IMG/VR virus record: IMGVR_UViG_3300020274_000011
Location: 1-39,456 of that record
Source: a virus
Length of the DNA stretch: 39,456 bases
Strand: one strand, 5' to 3'
In this document: positions 14,773 to 23,870 of the stretch, in pieces
Layout: the number at the start of each line of letters is the position of its first letter
Numbering within the stretch: position 1 is the stretch's first letter
Translations under genes and position numbers: made by a program
Notes under the pieces: model-generated
Database searches by the model: none
What the model was told of the DNA's origin: nothing
What the model saw: the letters and a program-made list of their open reading frames with translations, nothing else

Positions 14773-14950
14773 AAAATCAATGGAAATGCTATTCCATGCT
14801 AGATGGAACTTGCCAAAAGCAGCAGAACATTGTAACCTGACTACTAAGGAGATGAAAATCACCTTTAACGAATACTGTCAATTTCATCCCCAAGATGTAC
14901 CTACCGAACTGGCAAAAACATTCAAAGAAGGATCAGAAGAGGCATCTTAA
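14756..14950 (+). CDS. Small hypothetical helical protein (64 aa)
   Basis: Overlaps the zinc-ribbon gene by 17 bases in another frame. The 64-residue protein looks like a compact helix-turn-helix: helix 1 KSMEMLFHARW, then LPKAAEHCNLTTKEMKITFNEYC, where AAEHCNLTTKEMK resembles a DNA-recognition turn, then an Asp/Glu-rich tail. It could be a small DNA-binding regulator, but the match is only to the general pattern. It is part of the same transcription unit. Confidence 0.65.
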   Translation: MRPETRKSMEMLFHARWNLPKAAEHCNLTTKEMKITFNEYCQFHPQDVPTELAKTFKEGSEEAS

Positions 14951-15026
14951 ACCTCAGGCACTTCGTGCTGCCAAAAAACGACTCAAAGCATTAAAGACTA
15001 AATTGGGAGTGTGGCGGAATCGGTAG
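14895..15026 (+). CDS. Possible small basic protein overlapping the tRNA gene (43 aa)
   Basis: An ATG at 14895, inside the preceding gene, opens a 43-codon frame rich in Lys and Arg (QALRAAKKRLKALKTK) that ends at TAG 15024-15026, inside the tRNA-Leu gene. Coding content beyond the preceding gene's stop makes it plausible. The overlap on both sides and lack of a strong ribosome site keep it uncertain. Confidence 0.35.
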   Translation: MYLPNWQKHSKKDQKRHLKPQALRAAKKRLKALKTKLGVWRNR

Positions 15027-15087
15027 ACGCACCAGACTTAAAATCTGTTGACCTTGTGTCGTGGGGGTTCAAGTCCCCCCACTCCTA
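15005..15087 (+). tRNA. trnL-UAA: tRNA-Leu (anticodon UAA)
   Basis: A full cloverleaf can be drawn: acceptor GGGAGTG/CACTCCT (first pair G-U), D arm GCG...CGC with GGTAGA, anticodon loop CTTAAAA with anticodon TAA, a long class-II variable arm (TTGACCTTGTGTCGT) and a T arm GGGGG-TTCAAGT-CCCCC. The 3' CCA is not encoded and there is no intron. It reads UUA, common in this AT-rich genome. Confidence 0.93.
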
Positions 15088-15111
15088 TATAAGTTAAATG
15101 AGAGACTATGA

Positions 15112-15447
15112 ATGGGAATTTATGATATAATATACTCTCAGTTCGATCTGGGTCCAGGAATGTGGAACCGCGAACTTAGAACTCAGGATCTTGACGGATT
15201 CATGAGTCAATATTATATTGATCCTAAAGGTAAACTCTGGAGTATTGACTATTCTGGAACTTATGCTTTTGAAGATGCTGAATGCATCAAAGTCGCAAAA
15301 AGTACAAATCATGGCAAAGTTACGCCATTTTGTATAACCAAACAACTTGAACTCTACCCTGCAAAATGGGGAGTTCACTATGCACCTACCCCTCGGTGTA
15401 TGGTATCATTTGAAGAGGGGATTATAACTGAATCTTATTTCTCTTAA
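15112..15447 (+). CDS. Conserved phage hypothetical protein (111 aa)
   Basis: The 111-residue protein has the layout of a small protein found in many tailed phages: an N-terminal MGIYDIIYSQFDLGPG, then ELRTQDLDGFMSQYYIDPKGKLW, in which a tract of Gln-Thr-x-Asp-Leu-Asp precedes a beta strand with Gly-x-Leu-Trp. No catalytic residues stand out and its function is unknown. It follows the tRNA gene and joins the next gene by a TAATG overlap. It probably belongs to the transcription unit begun at 14069. Confidence 0.7.
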   Translation: MGIYDIIYSQFDLGPGMWNRELRTQDLDGFMSQYYIDPKGKLWSIDYSGTYAFEDAECIKVAKSTNHGKVTPFCITKQLELYPAKWGVHYAPTPRCMVSFEEGIITESYFS

Positions 15448-16151
15448 TGGCATACTTAGTTCATCCTTTACCTCCCAGAAAAGTATGGGTAAAGAAAGAA
15501 TACTTATACGATCTTGAAAAAGGACATGGGGAACTAACCCCAGGAATTTGGATCTCTGTAAGGAGTATTCAAGCAAAAGCATTATACTTTGAGACCTTAC
15601 TGACTGACTACGGTGCACTCTTCGATAAGTTACCACTCAGTGCCTTTGTATGGAATCCAGATATTGATTGGGATAATCAGTTACCATTAGATGTATTAGA
15701 ACTATGGGATTGCTTTGACTACAATATTACCGTAGTTGAGAAACCTCTGTTAGGTAGGTGTCAGTTCTTTGGTAAAGATAGAAAGATGCACCCAGGTGAA
15801 TATGAATTCACTATTGATACTGCACATCCTGACTTCTCCGTATTAGATACAAACTTCTCAGAGCATGACCCTGAGCATAAGACATTCAATGTTATTGCAC
15901 TAGATAACGGACAATTTGCAGCACAACCTAATAATAGGTGTCAGTTCTTTGATAATAGTCTAGTTGATAATGATCATCTAAAGACACCTGACTTTAAAGT
16001 GTGTACACAAAACTATGCTGTTGAGACACTACCTAAGTGGTGGTCAGTCGGACATACTGACGAATGGGCATATAAAACAATCGAAGAAGAACAAAGAGAG
16101 TATAACGAAGAGAACGCAGTTGAAGTCCAGATCGAACCCGAAGTTGAATAA
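15447..16151 (+). CDS. Conserved phage hypothetical protein (234 aa)
   Basis: This 234-residue soluble protein has an acidic C-terminus (EEEQREYNEENAVEVQIEPEVE). A segment G/N-R-CQFF occurs twice (about residues 107-112 and 163-168), in GRCQFFGKDRKMHPGEYEF and NRCQFFDNSLVDNDHLKT, suggesting two related halves or ligand loops. Many aromatic residues are present (FVWNPDIDWDNQLPLDVLELWDCF). I recall similar uncharacterised proteins in cyanophages but no function. It starts by a TAATG overlap and is the last gene before a perfect late promoter. Confidence 0.7.
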   Translation: MAYLVHPLPPRKVWVKKEYLYDLEKGHGELTPGIWISVRSIQAKALYFETLLTDYGALFDKLPLSAFVWNPDIDWDNQLPLDVLELWDCFDYNITVVEKPLLGRCQFFGKDRKMHPGEYEFTIDTAHPDFSVLDTNFSEHDPEHKTFNVIALDNGQFAAQPNNRCQFFDNSLVDNDHLKTPDFKVCTQNYAVETLPKWWSVGHTDEWAYKTIEEEQREYNEENAVEVQIEPEVE

Positions 16152-16155
16152 CCTG

Positions 16156-16163
16156 TATAAATA
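16156..16163 (+). promoter_or_regulatory. Perfect T4-type late promoter (TATAAATA)
   Basis: TATAAATA, the exact T4 late consensus, ends 27 bases before the GTG start of the structural gene at 16191. It begins a long run of distal tail genes. Confidence 0.75.
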
Positions 16164-16190
16164 AAACTGTAAGAAATAGTGTGATTATTC

Positions 16191-17516
16191 GTGGGAACCA
16201 GAAAGATTTCACAACTGGAGACAATATCTGACGCAAACCTGTCAGGAGAAGCGATTCTTCCTGTGGTGGTGTCGGACCCTTTGATTCCAAACAGAAAGGC
16301 AAAAATTAATCAGTTGTTCAAAGGACTGGCACAGGGTACTAAAACTGCCCCAGGTCTGTCGTTTGATTTGGACCGAGACAGTGGATTGTATCAAAATGCA
16401 TACGATCAAATCGGTATTGCCTTTGGTGATGGTGGTTTCTACTGTACTCGTATTGATAATGGTAACAGCAGCACATCTCTGTACATTACTGCAGTTGATG
16501 ACGTTGCAAACAACACCGATATTGTTCTCGCACCGAAAGGTACGGGTGCTGTAAAGGTTACGGGTAACTTCTTAATCTCTGACCAGACATTTATCTTAGA
16601 AGATGCTCAAGGTCCTAAAGCGAGATTTGAAGTTTCTAATATTGGTACTGGTACTAATACTCGTATCTTCACCCTTCCCGCTATTACCTCTGGTAATGGA
16701 ACTACTGTTGTTGGTGCTGATACTCAGCAGACACTGACAAATAAAACTATTCTTATTGATGAGGATAACTTTGTTATCGTAGATGGCACAGAGGAAGCAA
16801 TCTTCCAAATTAATTGGCCAACTACATCAGGTGCAAGACGTTCTTACTTCCTACCTGACGCAGGTACAGTAACAACTACTGCAGAACCTACTGCAACTTC
16901 ATCTACTTTACTTGATACAAAAGCAGAACAAATTACGCTTAATAAGACTATTGTTGATCTTAGGTTGGCAGCAAACGCAGAAACTGCGACCAACTATGCG
17001 ATTTTTAACACCTCTGCCTTGACTGCTAACAGGACTCTTACAGTTCCTGATTTATCATTAACGTTTGTTGGTACAACGACAACTCAAACACTCTCTAACA
17101 AGAGTTATGAGAATGCAATCTTTTCAGACAATACTGATGCGACTAAAAAGGTTTCATTCAATCTTGCTAACGTAAACACATCAACAAGCGAAGTCTTTAG
17201 ATTCCCTGCTACAGATAATCTAAATAGAGGTGCAGACACATATAACATGCTGATCACTGAGAAGTCTGCAGCAGAACTCTTTAATAAGAGTTTAAACAGT
17301 CCAGTAGTTAAATCAACTGGAAACACTCAGGGACAAATTACACTGTCTGCTGAAGGTATTACAGGTCCTAGAACCATTAAGTTCCCTGACGCTGATGCCA
17401 CACTCCTATCTACTGAAAACGTAACTGTTGATGACGTTACATTCGGTGCAGGTATTGGAGCAAACAACCTCACTGGTCAAACAAGACAACAACAATTCTT
17501 CTACTCAGGATTCTAA
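16191..17516 (+). CDS. Structural protein with repeated beta modules, fibre-like (441 aa)
   Basis: The start is GTG at 16191, directly after the late promoter. The N-terminus (GTRKISQLETISDANLSGEA) is typical of cyanophage virion proteins that anchor fibres. The rest is beta-rich with imperfect repeats of the form TLTNKTI / TLNKTI / TLSNKSY / LFNKSL, each followed by a strand ending in a ...R-x-F/L-x-x-PD turn. Such repeats usually form trimeric fibre shafts. It is followed seven bases later by another structural gene. A role as a distal tail or short-fibre component is inferred from architecture and position. Confidence 0.7.
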   Translation: MGTRKISQLETISDANLSGEAILPVVVSDPLIPNRKAKINQLFKGLAQGTKTAPGLSFDLDRDSGLYQNAYDQIGIAFGDGGFYCTRIDNGNSSTSLYITAVDDVANNTDIVLAPKGTGAVKVTGNFLISDQTFILEDAQGPKARFEVSNIGTGTNTRIFTLPAITSGNGTTVVGADTQQTLTNKTILIDEDNFVIVDGTEEAIFQINWPTTSGARRSYFLPDAGTVTTTAEPTATSSTLLDTKAEQITLNKTIVDLRLAANAETATNYAIFNTSALTANRTLTVPDLSLTFVGTTTTQTLSNKSYENAIFSDNTDATKKVSFNLANVNTSTSEVFRFPATDNLNRGADTYNMLITEKSAAELFNKSLNSPVVKSTGNTQGQITLSAEGITGPRTIKFPDADATLLSTENVTVDDVTFGAGIGANNLTGQTRQQQFFYSGF

Positions 17517-17522
17517 TAAACA

Positions 17523-19010
17523 ATGGCTAAACAAGGACTACTTGCATCAGCAAAACCAGGTGCGACTACCAATACGGTGCTCTACAAGGCACCTATCGAT
17601 GCATCTGCAAGTACGGTTTTGTCTGTGACTGCACAAGGTGGATCAAACACCTCTTTTGACGTTGCTGTAAAAGACTACGATCAACATGTCGTCTTAGACG
17701 CTTCAACTTACAAATTACACACTGGTGACGTGTTCACTGGTTACAGGTTTAACTTAGGTACAGCAGTTGGTGCTGATCAAGGTCTTAACGTTAATCAATT
17801 ACTAACATCTGCTGATGGAGAAAAGACAGCAGTGTTTGAATCATTTTATATTCCACCCTTCACTTCTATTGCAGTAAAGAGTAAGGCAATCAGATCTGTT
17901 GCAGTTGAATCTGTAACTGGTACTTTCGCAGTCGGCAATACTATTTCAAAGGGATCAGGTGGTAACACATCTGTTGCAACTATTTTTGCTGTTGCATCTG
18001 GTTCTGGTGGTTCAACTCTTTACATTGGTCCTTCTACCTTAAATGGTTCTGGATCTGAGTTTACTGATGGTGACTCTATCACAGCATCTGGTGGTGCAAC
18101 TGCCACTATCTCATCTGGTGGTGTTGGTACTGCTGCCAATGAATTTACATTTACTACCTCTGGTGGTACTGAGAATCTTTATCTTGGAACCTCATTTGAA
18201 GTATTGGGAGACAGAACATATCGTTTTGATGTATCAGACTCAAGTATGAGTAGTTTGGCATTCAAACTCTCTGAAACTGTGAATGGTGAGTGGGGTCCTG
18301 ACGGAACTGCAGGTAACTCTGATGACGGTACGGAGTATACGACTGGTAAGACTACAAACGGAACTGCAGGTTCCAGTGGTGCATACATTCAGTATGATCT
18401 TACTGCTAACTCATCACTCCCTGCATCACTTTACTATTATGAAGGAACAACTGGAACTGCTGCAAACTCAAATTACGGGGGAACAGACAGAATTATCAAT
18501 ACATCAAATTCATATAGTTATGACTCTGTTTTCGTATACAATGTTTCTGGGACCTGGGTAGACAACTCAGATACATTTGATTATAACGGTGTAAGTTATA
18601 CTGTTACTAGTCAAACTGCAGGTCCTTTTGGATTTGTTCGTGACTACACAGGAACTGCTCTATATGTTGTTCTTGGTGAAGGTTCTGCGAACATCTCTGG
18701 TTCGGATACATTCTTAGATAATCCTAAGTTAACAACTGGCACTCGTTCTACTGTAACAGTTTCTTCTGTTACTTCTTCTGGTGCAACAGTTGAAACGAAG
18801 CATTACATCCGCAAGGACAATGCTATCACTGCAAATACTACAGAAGAGATCAAGTCTCTTGTTATTGGACCAGGGCAAAGACTGGTCGTTGAGAACAATG
18901 ACGCAGATTGTTCATTTACATTAGTTGGTTTTGAAGACAGTTCTACTGGATTCACTACTCGTACCTATGCTCAAACTGCAGGAACTTCTGGTTCTGGCGG
19001 TGGAAGTTAA
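17523..19010 (+). CDS. Virion structural protein, beta-rich (495 aa)
   Basis: This 495-residue protein lies directly downstream of the fibre-like protein. The N-terminal 130 residues (MAKQGLLASAKPGATTNTVLYKAP, then YIPPFTSIAVKSKAI) resemble a domain seen in cyanophage virion proteins. The remainder is Ser/Thr/Gly-rich strand-turn-strand sequence, with a long Thr/Gly-rich middle and a C-terminal strand set (QRLVVENNDADCSFTLVGFED). No enzymatic motif is visible. It ends in a Gly/Ser tail followed by a late promoter. Confidence 0.65.
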   Translation: MAKQGLLASAKPGATTNTVLYKAPIDASASTVLSVTAQGGSNTSFDVAVKDYDQHVVLDASTYKLHTGDVFTGYRFNLGTAVGADQGLNVNQLLTSADGEKTAVFESFYIPPFTSIAVKSKAIRSVAVESVTGTFAVGNTISKGSGGNTSVATIFAVASGSGGSTLYIGPSTLNGSGSEFTDGDSITASGGATATISSGGVGTAANEFTFTTSGGTENLYLGTSFEVLGDRTYRFDVSDSSMSSLAFKLSETVNGEWGPDGTAGNSDDGTEYTTGKTTNGTAGSSGAYIQYDLTANSSLPASLYYYEGTTGTAANSNYGGTDRIINTSNSYSYDSVFVYNVSGTWVDNSDTFDYNGVSYTVTSQTAGPFGFVRDYTGTALYVVLGEGSANISGSDTFLDNPKLTTGTRSTVTVSSVTSSGATVETKHYIRKDNAITANTTEEIKSLVIGPGQRLVVENNDADCSFTLVGFEDSSTGFTTRTYAQTAGTSGSGGGS

Positions 19011-19015
19011 ACCCC

Positions 19016-19023
19016 AATAAATA
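19016..19023 (+). promoter_or_regulatory. Late promoter -10 element (AATAAATA)
   Basis: AATAAATA ends 19 bases before the ATG of the largest gene in the window, with AGATAGGAA as its ribosome site. Confidence 0.6.
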
Positions 19024-19042
19024 CTAAAAAAGCAGATAGGAA

Positions 19043-22000
19043 ATGTCCCTAACTAGACTGAAGAATATTATTACGTCCAGAACTGGACGTATCATATATG
19101 TCAACCCTGATGACTTCGATGCATCGGATGCTATTGATAACAGAGGTAACTCTGCATTGCGTCCCTTTAAATCGATTCAAAGGGCATTTCTTGAAGTGGC
19201 AAGATTTTCATATAGAGTTGGTTTAAGTAATGACGAGTTTGATGCTTTCAGTATCATGCTCTATCCTGCCGAATATATTGTTGACAACAGACCAGGTGAA
19301 GTTTTATATACAAACGTTGCTCCGATTGACGCAAACTCTAACCTAGACTTAACCTCACCTAACAACGTATTATACAAGTATAATTCTGTTGAAGGTGGTA
19401 TCATCGTACCTAGAGGTTGTTCTTTGGTTGGTACTGACCTTAGAAGAACTAAGATCATCCCCAAGTATGTTCCTTATCCTACGACTTATGCTGCGAAGGG
19501 TATCAACACAGAAGACCAAGTTCCTCCTAGAACTGCAATCTTCAAAGTAACTGGTGGTACATATTTCTGGCAGTTCTCCTTCTTTGATGGTGCTGAGGAG
19601 GGTGTATATTACAAACCTGATAGTGTAGAGACACTTGCACCTAAGTTCTCACACCATAGATTAACTTGTTTTGAGTTTGCTGATGGTCTTAACCCTCTCT
19701 CCAAACTTATTACTGACGGTACAGTTCCAAACACAGATTACTCTGCTGTTCCTAACATTCTTGAAAGAACTGACCTAGAGATTTATTATCAGAAGGTATC
19801 GAAAGCATTCGCAACGATTCCCGATACTTCTGGCGATCCTGCTGCTGACCAGATTCAACCAAGGGTCGAGGAAAATAGAATCGTTGGACCAATTTCAGAT
19901 GAATACAGAGTCTTACAGATCACAAGAAATGGACAGACAGCAACGGCTGTCACTGTTGACGAGTTTGATAATCCCAGGGACCACGGATTTTCTGTTGGTG
20001 TTAACATCAACGTTAGTGGTGTTACAGGATCAACTGGACCGCAATCCGAAGTTGATGCAGGACTTTATAACGGAAGTTTCACGGTCACATCCGCAAGTGG
20101 TAACGTCTTTACTTACCAAATGCAAGGAGAACCAACAGGAAACGCTGTAGGTTCAAACATTGCTGTTAAGACTGAAATCGATACTGTTGACTCAGCATCA
20201 CCTTATGCATTCAACCTGTCACTGAGAAGTGTGTGGGGCATGAATGGTATGCATGCAAACGGTGCTAAAGCAACTGGTTTCAAATCAATGGTTGTGGCAC
20301 AGTTCACTGGTTTGAGTCTTCAAAAAGATGATAGAGCGTTCGTAAGATATAATCAATCAACTGGAAACTATGATGTTGCAACTGCAGGAGACGGTGCACA
20401 CTTAGATGGTTTCGCAGAATATAGAAAAGGATGGGGTCACGAACACATTAAGTGTAGTAATGATTCATTCATCCAAGCGGTGTCAGTGTTCGCTGTGGGA
20501 TATCAAGGTCACTTCACTGCACTCAGCGGTGGTGACATGTCAATCACCAACTCTAACTCCAACTTTGGTAACACTGCTCTTAGATCAGCAGGTTTCAAAG
20601 CAAAAGCATTCTCGAAAGATAAAGCAGGTGCACTGACTCACATCATTCCACCTAAGGCACTCAACGTTATCTCTACTCTTGCTAATGGTTCTACTGGTAC
20701 TAATACCATTACCTTAACTACAGCAAAAGTTGGTGATGCTCTTGGTATTATCCAAGGCATGTCTGTATCAGGACCTAATATTCCTGCAGGTACAACTGTT
20801 GGAACGGTTAATACTAACACTGGTGCTATTACACTTAGTGGCACTCTTACTGGAAACATCTCCTCAGGAAATATAATCTTTGGCGAAGAAACTTCTGTTA
20901 ACTGGGTTAACATCGATATTCAAAGGACTAAGGTCGTTAATGCATCGCTTGCAGGTCAAGGTGGTACCCCTGGAACTAGACTCTATCTGTATGGATACAC
21001 GACTGAAGCGTCACCTCCTACAACTAGAGTGCAGGGTTTCACCGTTGGTGCACGTCAAGATGGCACAGGTGCTAGTGCAGTTGCCGACAAGATCAACTGT
21101 CTCTTAGTTGCAACTGGTGCTTCAACTGCTACTGTTCAATCAGCAAGCATTTCACCTTATGGACCTAGTGTATCTGGTCTGGCAGCAGGTGTCCCAGGAT
21201 CTCCAATTCAATATGATAGTGCAACTTACACCATTGGTGGAGTAGCAGGACAAGTTGGTGGTTGGTATCTATCTGTAAGTTCAAACTCTGACATCTATCA
21301 AACAATATCTACAAACACACAATATAATAACGTAAACTTTACTCCAAGCACATTCCTTAAGAGAATCCCTGACCCTCGTGACTTGCAGGATAGAACCTAT
21401 CGTGTAAGATACGTCATTGATAAGGATAAGTCTAATCCTCTACCTAGAGATCCCCTCTCTGGTTATGTTATGCAACCATTGAATAGTGATACTACGACTT
21501 ATAATCTTCAAAGATGTTTCTACATCTACGATATTGAAATCGTACAACCATTTGAAAGAGGTGTGAATGACGGTATCTATTACATGACATTGTTATGCGG
21601 TTCTATTTCACCTACAACTTCCAACTTTGACGACAGGAAGTTCTCTCAAAACGTTAATGAGGTCTATCCTACGTTTGACAGAGACAACCCCCTTGCAGAC
21701 CCTCTCGCTGCAGTCTCAGTTGCTGATAATGTTACCATTGGTCTTGTTAATGCTACTGATGGTGCAAACCCAACTCCTGCAAAGGATCCTAAGAGATCAA
21801 TTACTAAGGAAGCAATCGAGTTCCTCTTAACTGATACAGGTTGGACTCAACCTGGTACTACACCTAACTATGATTCCAATAACGCAAAACTCTCTAACGT
21901 GCAACTTACTGCACGAGCTGGCGATGAGGAGGTCAGGAAAATCAAGATCAGAGAAAACAACGATGGAACTGTTGCTCCGATCAATGTCGAATTCAGACGT

Positions 22001-23011
22001 CACTCCATCCTCAGATCAGGTAATCACACCTTTGAGTACCTTGGTTTCGGACCTGGAAACTATAGTACAGCGTTCCCTCAAACACAGGTAGAGACTCTAA
22101 CTCAAGAGCAGATCCGATTCTCTCAGTCTATTAAAGAAGAAGGAGGAGTTTCATTCTACTCAGGTCTTAACTCTAATGGTGACCTATTCATTGGTAACCA
22201 AGTTATCAACCCTGTTACAGGTCAGATTACAAACGAAGACATCGCTCAGTTGAACGTTGTTGGTGAAGAGAACACTACAATTCAGACATTCTCTGAGTTG
22301 GTTCTTACCGACAAACTCACCGTACTTGGTGGTGCATCTAACCAGTTAGAATCTATCTTCGCAGGTCCTGTTACATTCCAAGGACTATCAACATTTACTA
22401 ATAATATTCAAGCAAGAAAGATTTCTTACTACAACGCAGATGGCACAGTTATTAAGCAAACCTTACTAGCACCTTCATTAGCGAATGGACAACCAGATTT
22501 TAGTAATATCACCAACTACGATACACCTTCTGATGGTGACCTTGTTTATAATATTAACTGGACACCTGGGAAATCTCTTGGTTGGATTTATTACAATGGA
22601 GTGTGGTCAGAGTTTGGTCTCACAAATACTGGTGAGATCAATATTGATACTTTTAATAACACTGAACATATTGGTATTGGTACTGCTGCGGTATCTGGAT
22701 TCCGAGTGGGCATCCTCGGTAACGCAAAAGTTGATGGTGACTTAGTTGTTACTGGACGAGGTGGTGTTGGTGCTGACAAGTATATCACTAAAACATATAC
22801 AGGAGACGGTACTACTCTAACGTTTGCTGTAACTACATATAGTGGAGGTATCAAACACTCTGATGATTCACTCTTAGTATTCCTTAATGGTGTAGCACAG
22901 ATTGCAGGAACCAATTATACAGTTGATGCAAACGGTGCTAACGTTGTATTCTCATCTGGTGATGCTCCACTCGCATCAGACACTGTTCACATCTTAGAAC
23001 TACCTATCTAA
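19043..23011 (+). CDS. Large structural protein with predicted beta-helix (1322 aa)
   Basis: The longest gene here. Its N-terminus has the cyanophage signature YVNPDDFDASDAIDNRGNS, then RPFKSIQRAFLEVARFSY and the Pro-Ala-Glu-Tyr strand around IMLYPAEYIVDNRPGE, an opening typical of right-handed beta-helix proteins (pectate-lyase-like). Middle parts include GSTGTNTITLTTAKVGDALG, an Ig-like or repeat block, and SHHRLTCFEF. The last 150 residues (GNAKVDGDLVVTGRGGVG, then DDSLLVFLNGVAQI and FSSGDAPLASDTV) resemble a phage fibre tip or attachment module. Proteins of this size in cyanophages are tail-fibre or baseplate-associated. No catalytic residues were assigned. Confidence 0.7.
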   Translation: MSLTRLKNIITSRTGRIIYVNPDDFDASDAIDNRGNSALRPFKSIQRAFLEVARFSYRVGLSNDEFDAFSIMLYPAEYIVDNRPGEVLYTNVAPIDANSNLDLTSPNNVLYKYNSVEGGIIVPRGCSLVGTDLRRTKIIPKYVPYPTTYAAKGINTEDQVPPRTAIFKVTGGTYFWQFSFFDGAEEGVYYKPDSVETLAPKFSHHRLTCFEFADGLNPLSKLITDGTVPNTDYSAVPNILERTDLEIYYQKVSKAFATIPDTSGDPAADQIQPRVEENRIVGPISDEYRVLQITRNGQTATAVTVDEFDNPRDHGFSVGVNINVSGVTGSTGPQSEVDAGLYNGSFTVTSASGNVFTYQMQGEPTGNAVGSNIAVKTEIDTVDSASPYAFNLSLRSVWGMNGMHANGAKATGFKSMVVAQFTGLSLQKDDRAFVRYNQSTGNYDVATAGDGAHLDGFAEYRKGWGHEHIKCSNDSFIQAVSVFAVGYQGHFTALSGGDMSITNSNSNFGNTALRSAGFKAKAFSKDKAGALTHIIPPKALNVISTLANGSTGTNTITLTTAKVGDALGIIQGMSVSGPNIPAGTTVGTVNTNTGAITLSGTLTGNISSGNIIFGEETSVNWVNIDIQRTKVVNASLAGQGGTPGTRLYLYGYTTEASPPTTRVQGFTVGARQDGTGASAVADKINCLLVATGASTATVQSASISPYGPSVSGLAAGVPGSPIQYDSATYTIGGVAGQVGGWYLSVSSNSDIYQTISTNTQYNNVNFTPSTFLKRIPDPRDLQDRTYRVRYVIDKDKSNPLPRDPLSGYVMQPLNSDTTTYNLQRCFYIYDIEIVQPFERGVNDGIYYMTLLCGSISPTTSNFDDRKFSQNVNEVYPTFDRDNPLADPLAAVSVADNVTIGLVNATDGANPTPAKDPKRSITKEAIEFLLTDTGWTQPGTTPNYDSNNAKLSNVQLTARAGDEEVRKIKIRENNDGTVAPINVEFRRHSILRSGNHTFEYLGFGPGNYSTAFPQTQVETLTQEQIRFSQSIKEEGGVSFYSGLNSNGDLFIGNQVINPVTGQITNEDIAQLNVVGEENTTIQTFSELVLTDKLTVLGGASNQLESIFAGPVTFQGLSTFTNNIQARKISYYNADGTVIKQTLLAPSLANGQPDFSNITNYDTPSDGDLVYNINWTPGKSLGWIYYNGVWSEFGLTNTGEINIDTFNNTEHIGIGTAAVSGFRVGILGNAKVDGDLVVTGRGGVGADKYITKTYTGDGTTLTFAVTTYSGGIKHSDDSLLVFLNGVAQIAGTNYTVDANGANVVFSSGDAPLASDTVHILELPI

Positions 23012-23015
23012 TCTC

Positions 23016-23432
23016 ATGGCAATTTCAAGAGTAAGTGGTAATCAGATTGCCACTAGTACACAAGCAATCATAACAACCTTAAGTTTCTTGAACACTAACT
23101 CAGTGTTTAGGTTACCCTCAGGTACTCAGGCACAAAGACCTACTGGTATTTCAGTTGGTACACTAAGATTCAATAGTGATCTTGACTCCGCAGAAATCTA
23201 CAAAGCAGATGATGGTACAGGTAGTGCAGGATGGGCACCAGTTGCAGGTGGTGGACCAAGTTTAGGAACGGATAGTATCATTAGAACTAACGCAAACACT
23301 ATTGCAGAAAATATTTCAGTCGGACCAAGTGCAGGAGCAGAATTTGCTAACGGAATGAGTGCAGGACCTATCACAATTAACTCTGGTTTCACAGTCACTG
23401 TGGAGTCTGGTGGTGCTTGGAGTGTACGATGA
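23016..23432 (+). CDS. Short fibre-like structural protein (138 aa)
   Basis: Residues 35-60 contain the fibre module LPSGTQAQRPTG followed by GTLRFNSDLDSAEIY, found again in three larger genes downstream. The remainder is Gly/Ser/Thr-rich with short strands. With 138 residues it may be a minimal fibre unit or an anchor for larger fibres. It starts four bases after the stop of the large beta-helix protein and overlaps the next gene by ATGA. Confidence 0.6.
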   Translation: MAISRVSGNQIATSTQAIITTLSFLNTNSVFRLPSGTQAQRPTGISVGTLRFNSDLDSAEIYKADDGTGSAGWAPVAGGGPSLGTDSIIRTNANTIAENISVGPSAGAEFANGMSAGPITINSGFTVTVESGGAWSVR

Positions 23433-23698
23433 AGGTAAGAGTTGCACAATTACAAGGACTAACACCTGGATTCACTGTTACTTTAGATCAAGACAGTGAT
23501 TTTGCATTTAAAGGTGGAGCAGAATTAAGAATTACAGGATCACAAAGTGCATTACCATTACCATATGGCACAACTCAACAGTTTGATGATATAGTGATTG
23601 ATAGAGCACCCAACAGAGGATATGTAAACGGGCAGTTAAGATTCAATACGGGATCCAATAAATTAGAAGTATTCAATAACGGTGTCTGGTCAAGCTAA
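23429..23698 (+). CDS. Short fibre-like structural protein (89 aa)
   Basis: The start was placed at the ATGA overlap (ATG 23429), because the earlier in-frame ATG lies inside the preceding gene. The product has beta strands (VAQLQGLTPGFTVTLDQD), then GQLRFNTGSNKLEVFNNGVW, a second version of the (Q/T)LRFN...(L/V)EV(F/Y)NG(V/S)W module of the fibre genes. It lacks the preceding P-x-GT-x-x-QRP part and could be a detached or partner module. Confidence 0.6.
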   Translation: MKVRVAQLQGLTPGFTVTLDQDSDFAFKGGAELRITGSQSALPLPYGTTQQFDDIVIDRAPNRGYVNGQLRFNTGSNKLEVFNNGVWSS

Positions 23699-23870
23699 AC
23701 TGATTGTCGAGGATGGTGATGTACCTGACTTGACATTATATCAAAATCGGATTAGAATATGCAATGACTGTCAGTATAAATCCCCTATTGGGATCTGTAC
23801 TAAATGTAATTGTGTGCTTGCAGTTAAAGCACGCTTTCCTGTATTCCACTGCCCGATTAATAAATGGTAA
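23682..23870 (+). CDS. Small Cys-rich metal-binding protein (62 aa, DUF6171-like)
   Basis: Cysteines are at 27, 30, 39, 42, 44 and 57, in R-x-C-x2-C ... G-x-C-x2-C-x-C ... CP-x-x-x-W. This layout resembles the small DUF6171 family, which probably binds zinc. The start is a GTG at 23682 overlapping the preceding gene by 17 bases; no better start is available. It lies inside the tail-fibre cluster and its stop overlaps the next gene (TAATG). Role unknown; a structural or regulatory use of a metal is inference. Confidence 0.6.
   Translation: MSGQAKLIVEDGDVPDLTLYQNRIRICNDCQYKSPIGICTKCNCVLAVKARFPVFHCPINKW

Noticed and set aside
15005-15087. tRNA-Leu as a phage attachment site
   Set aside because: No integrase, no repeat of the tRNA end elsewhere in the window, and T4-like cyanophages are lytic.
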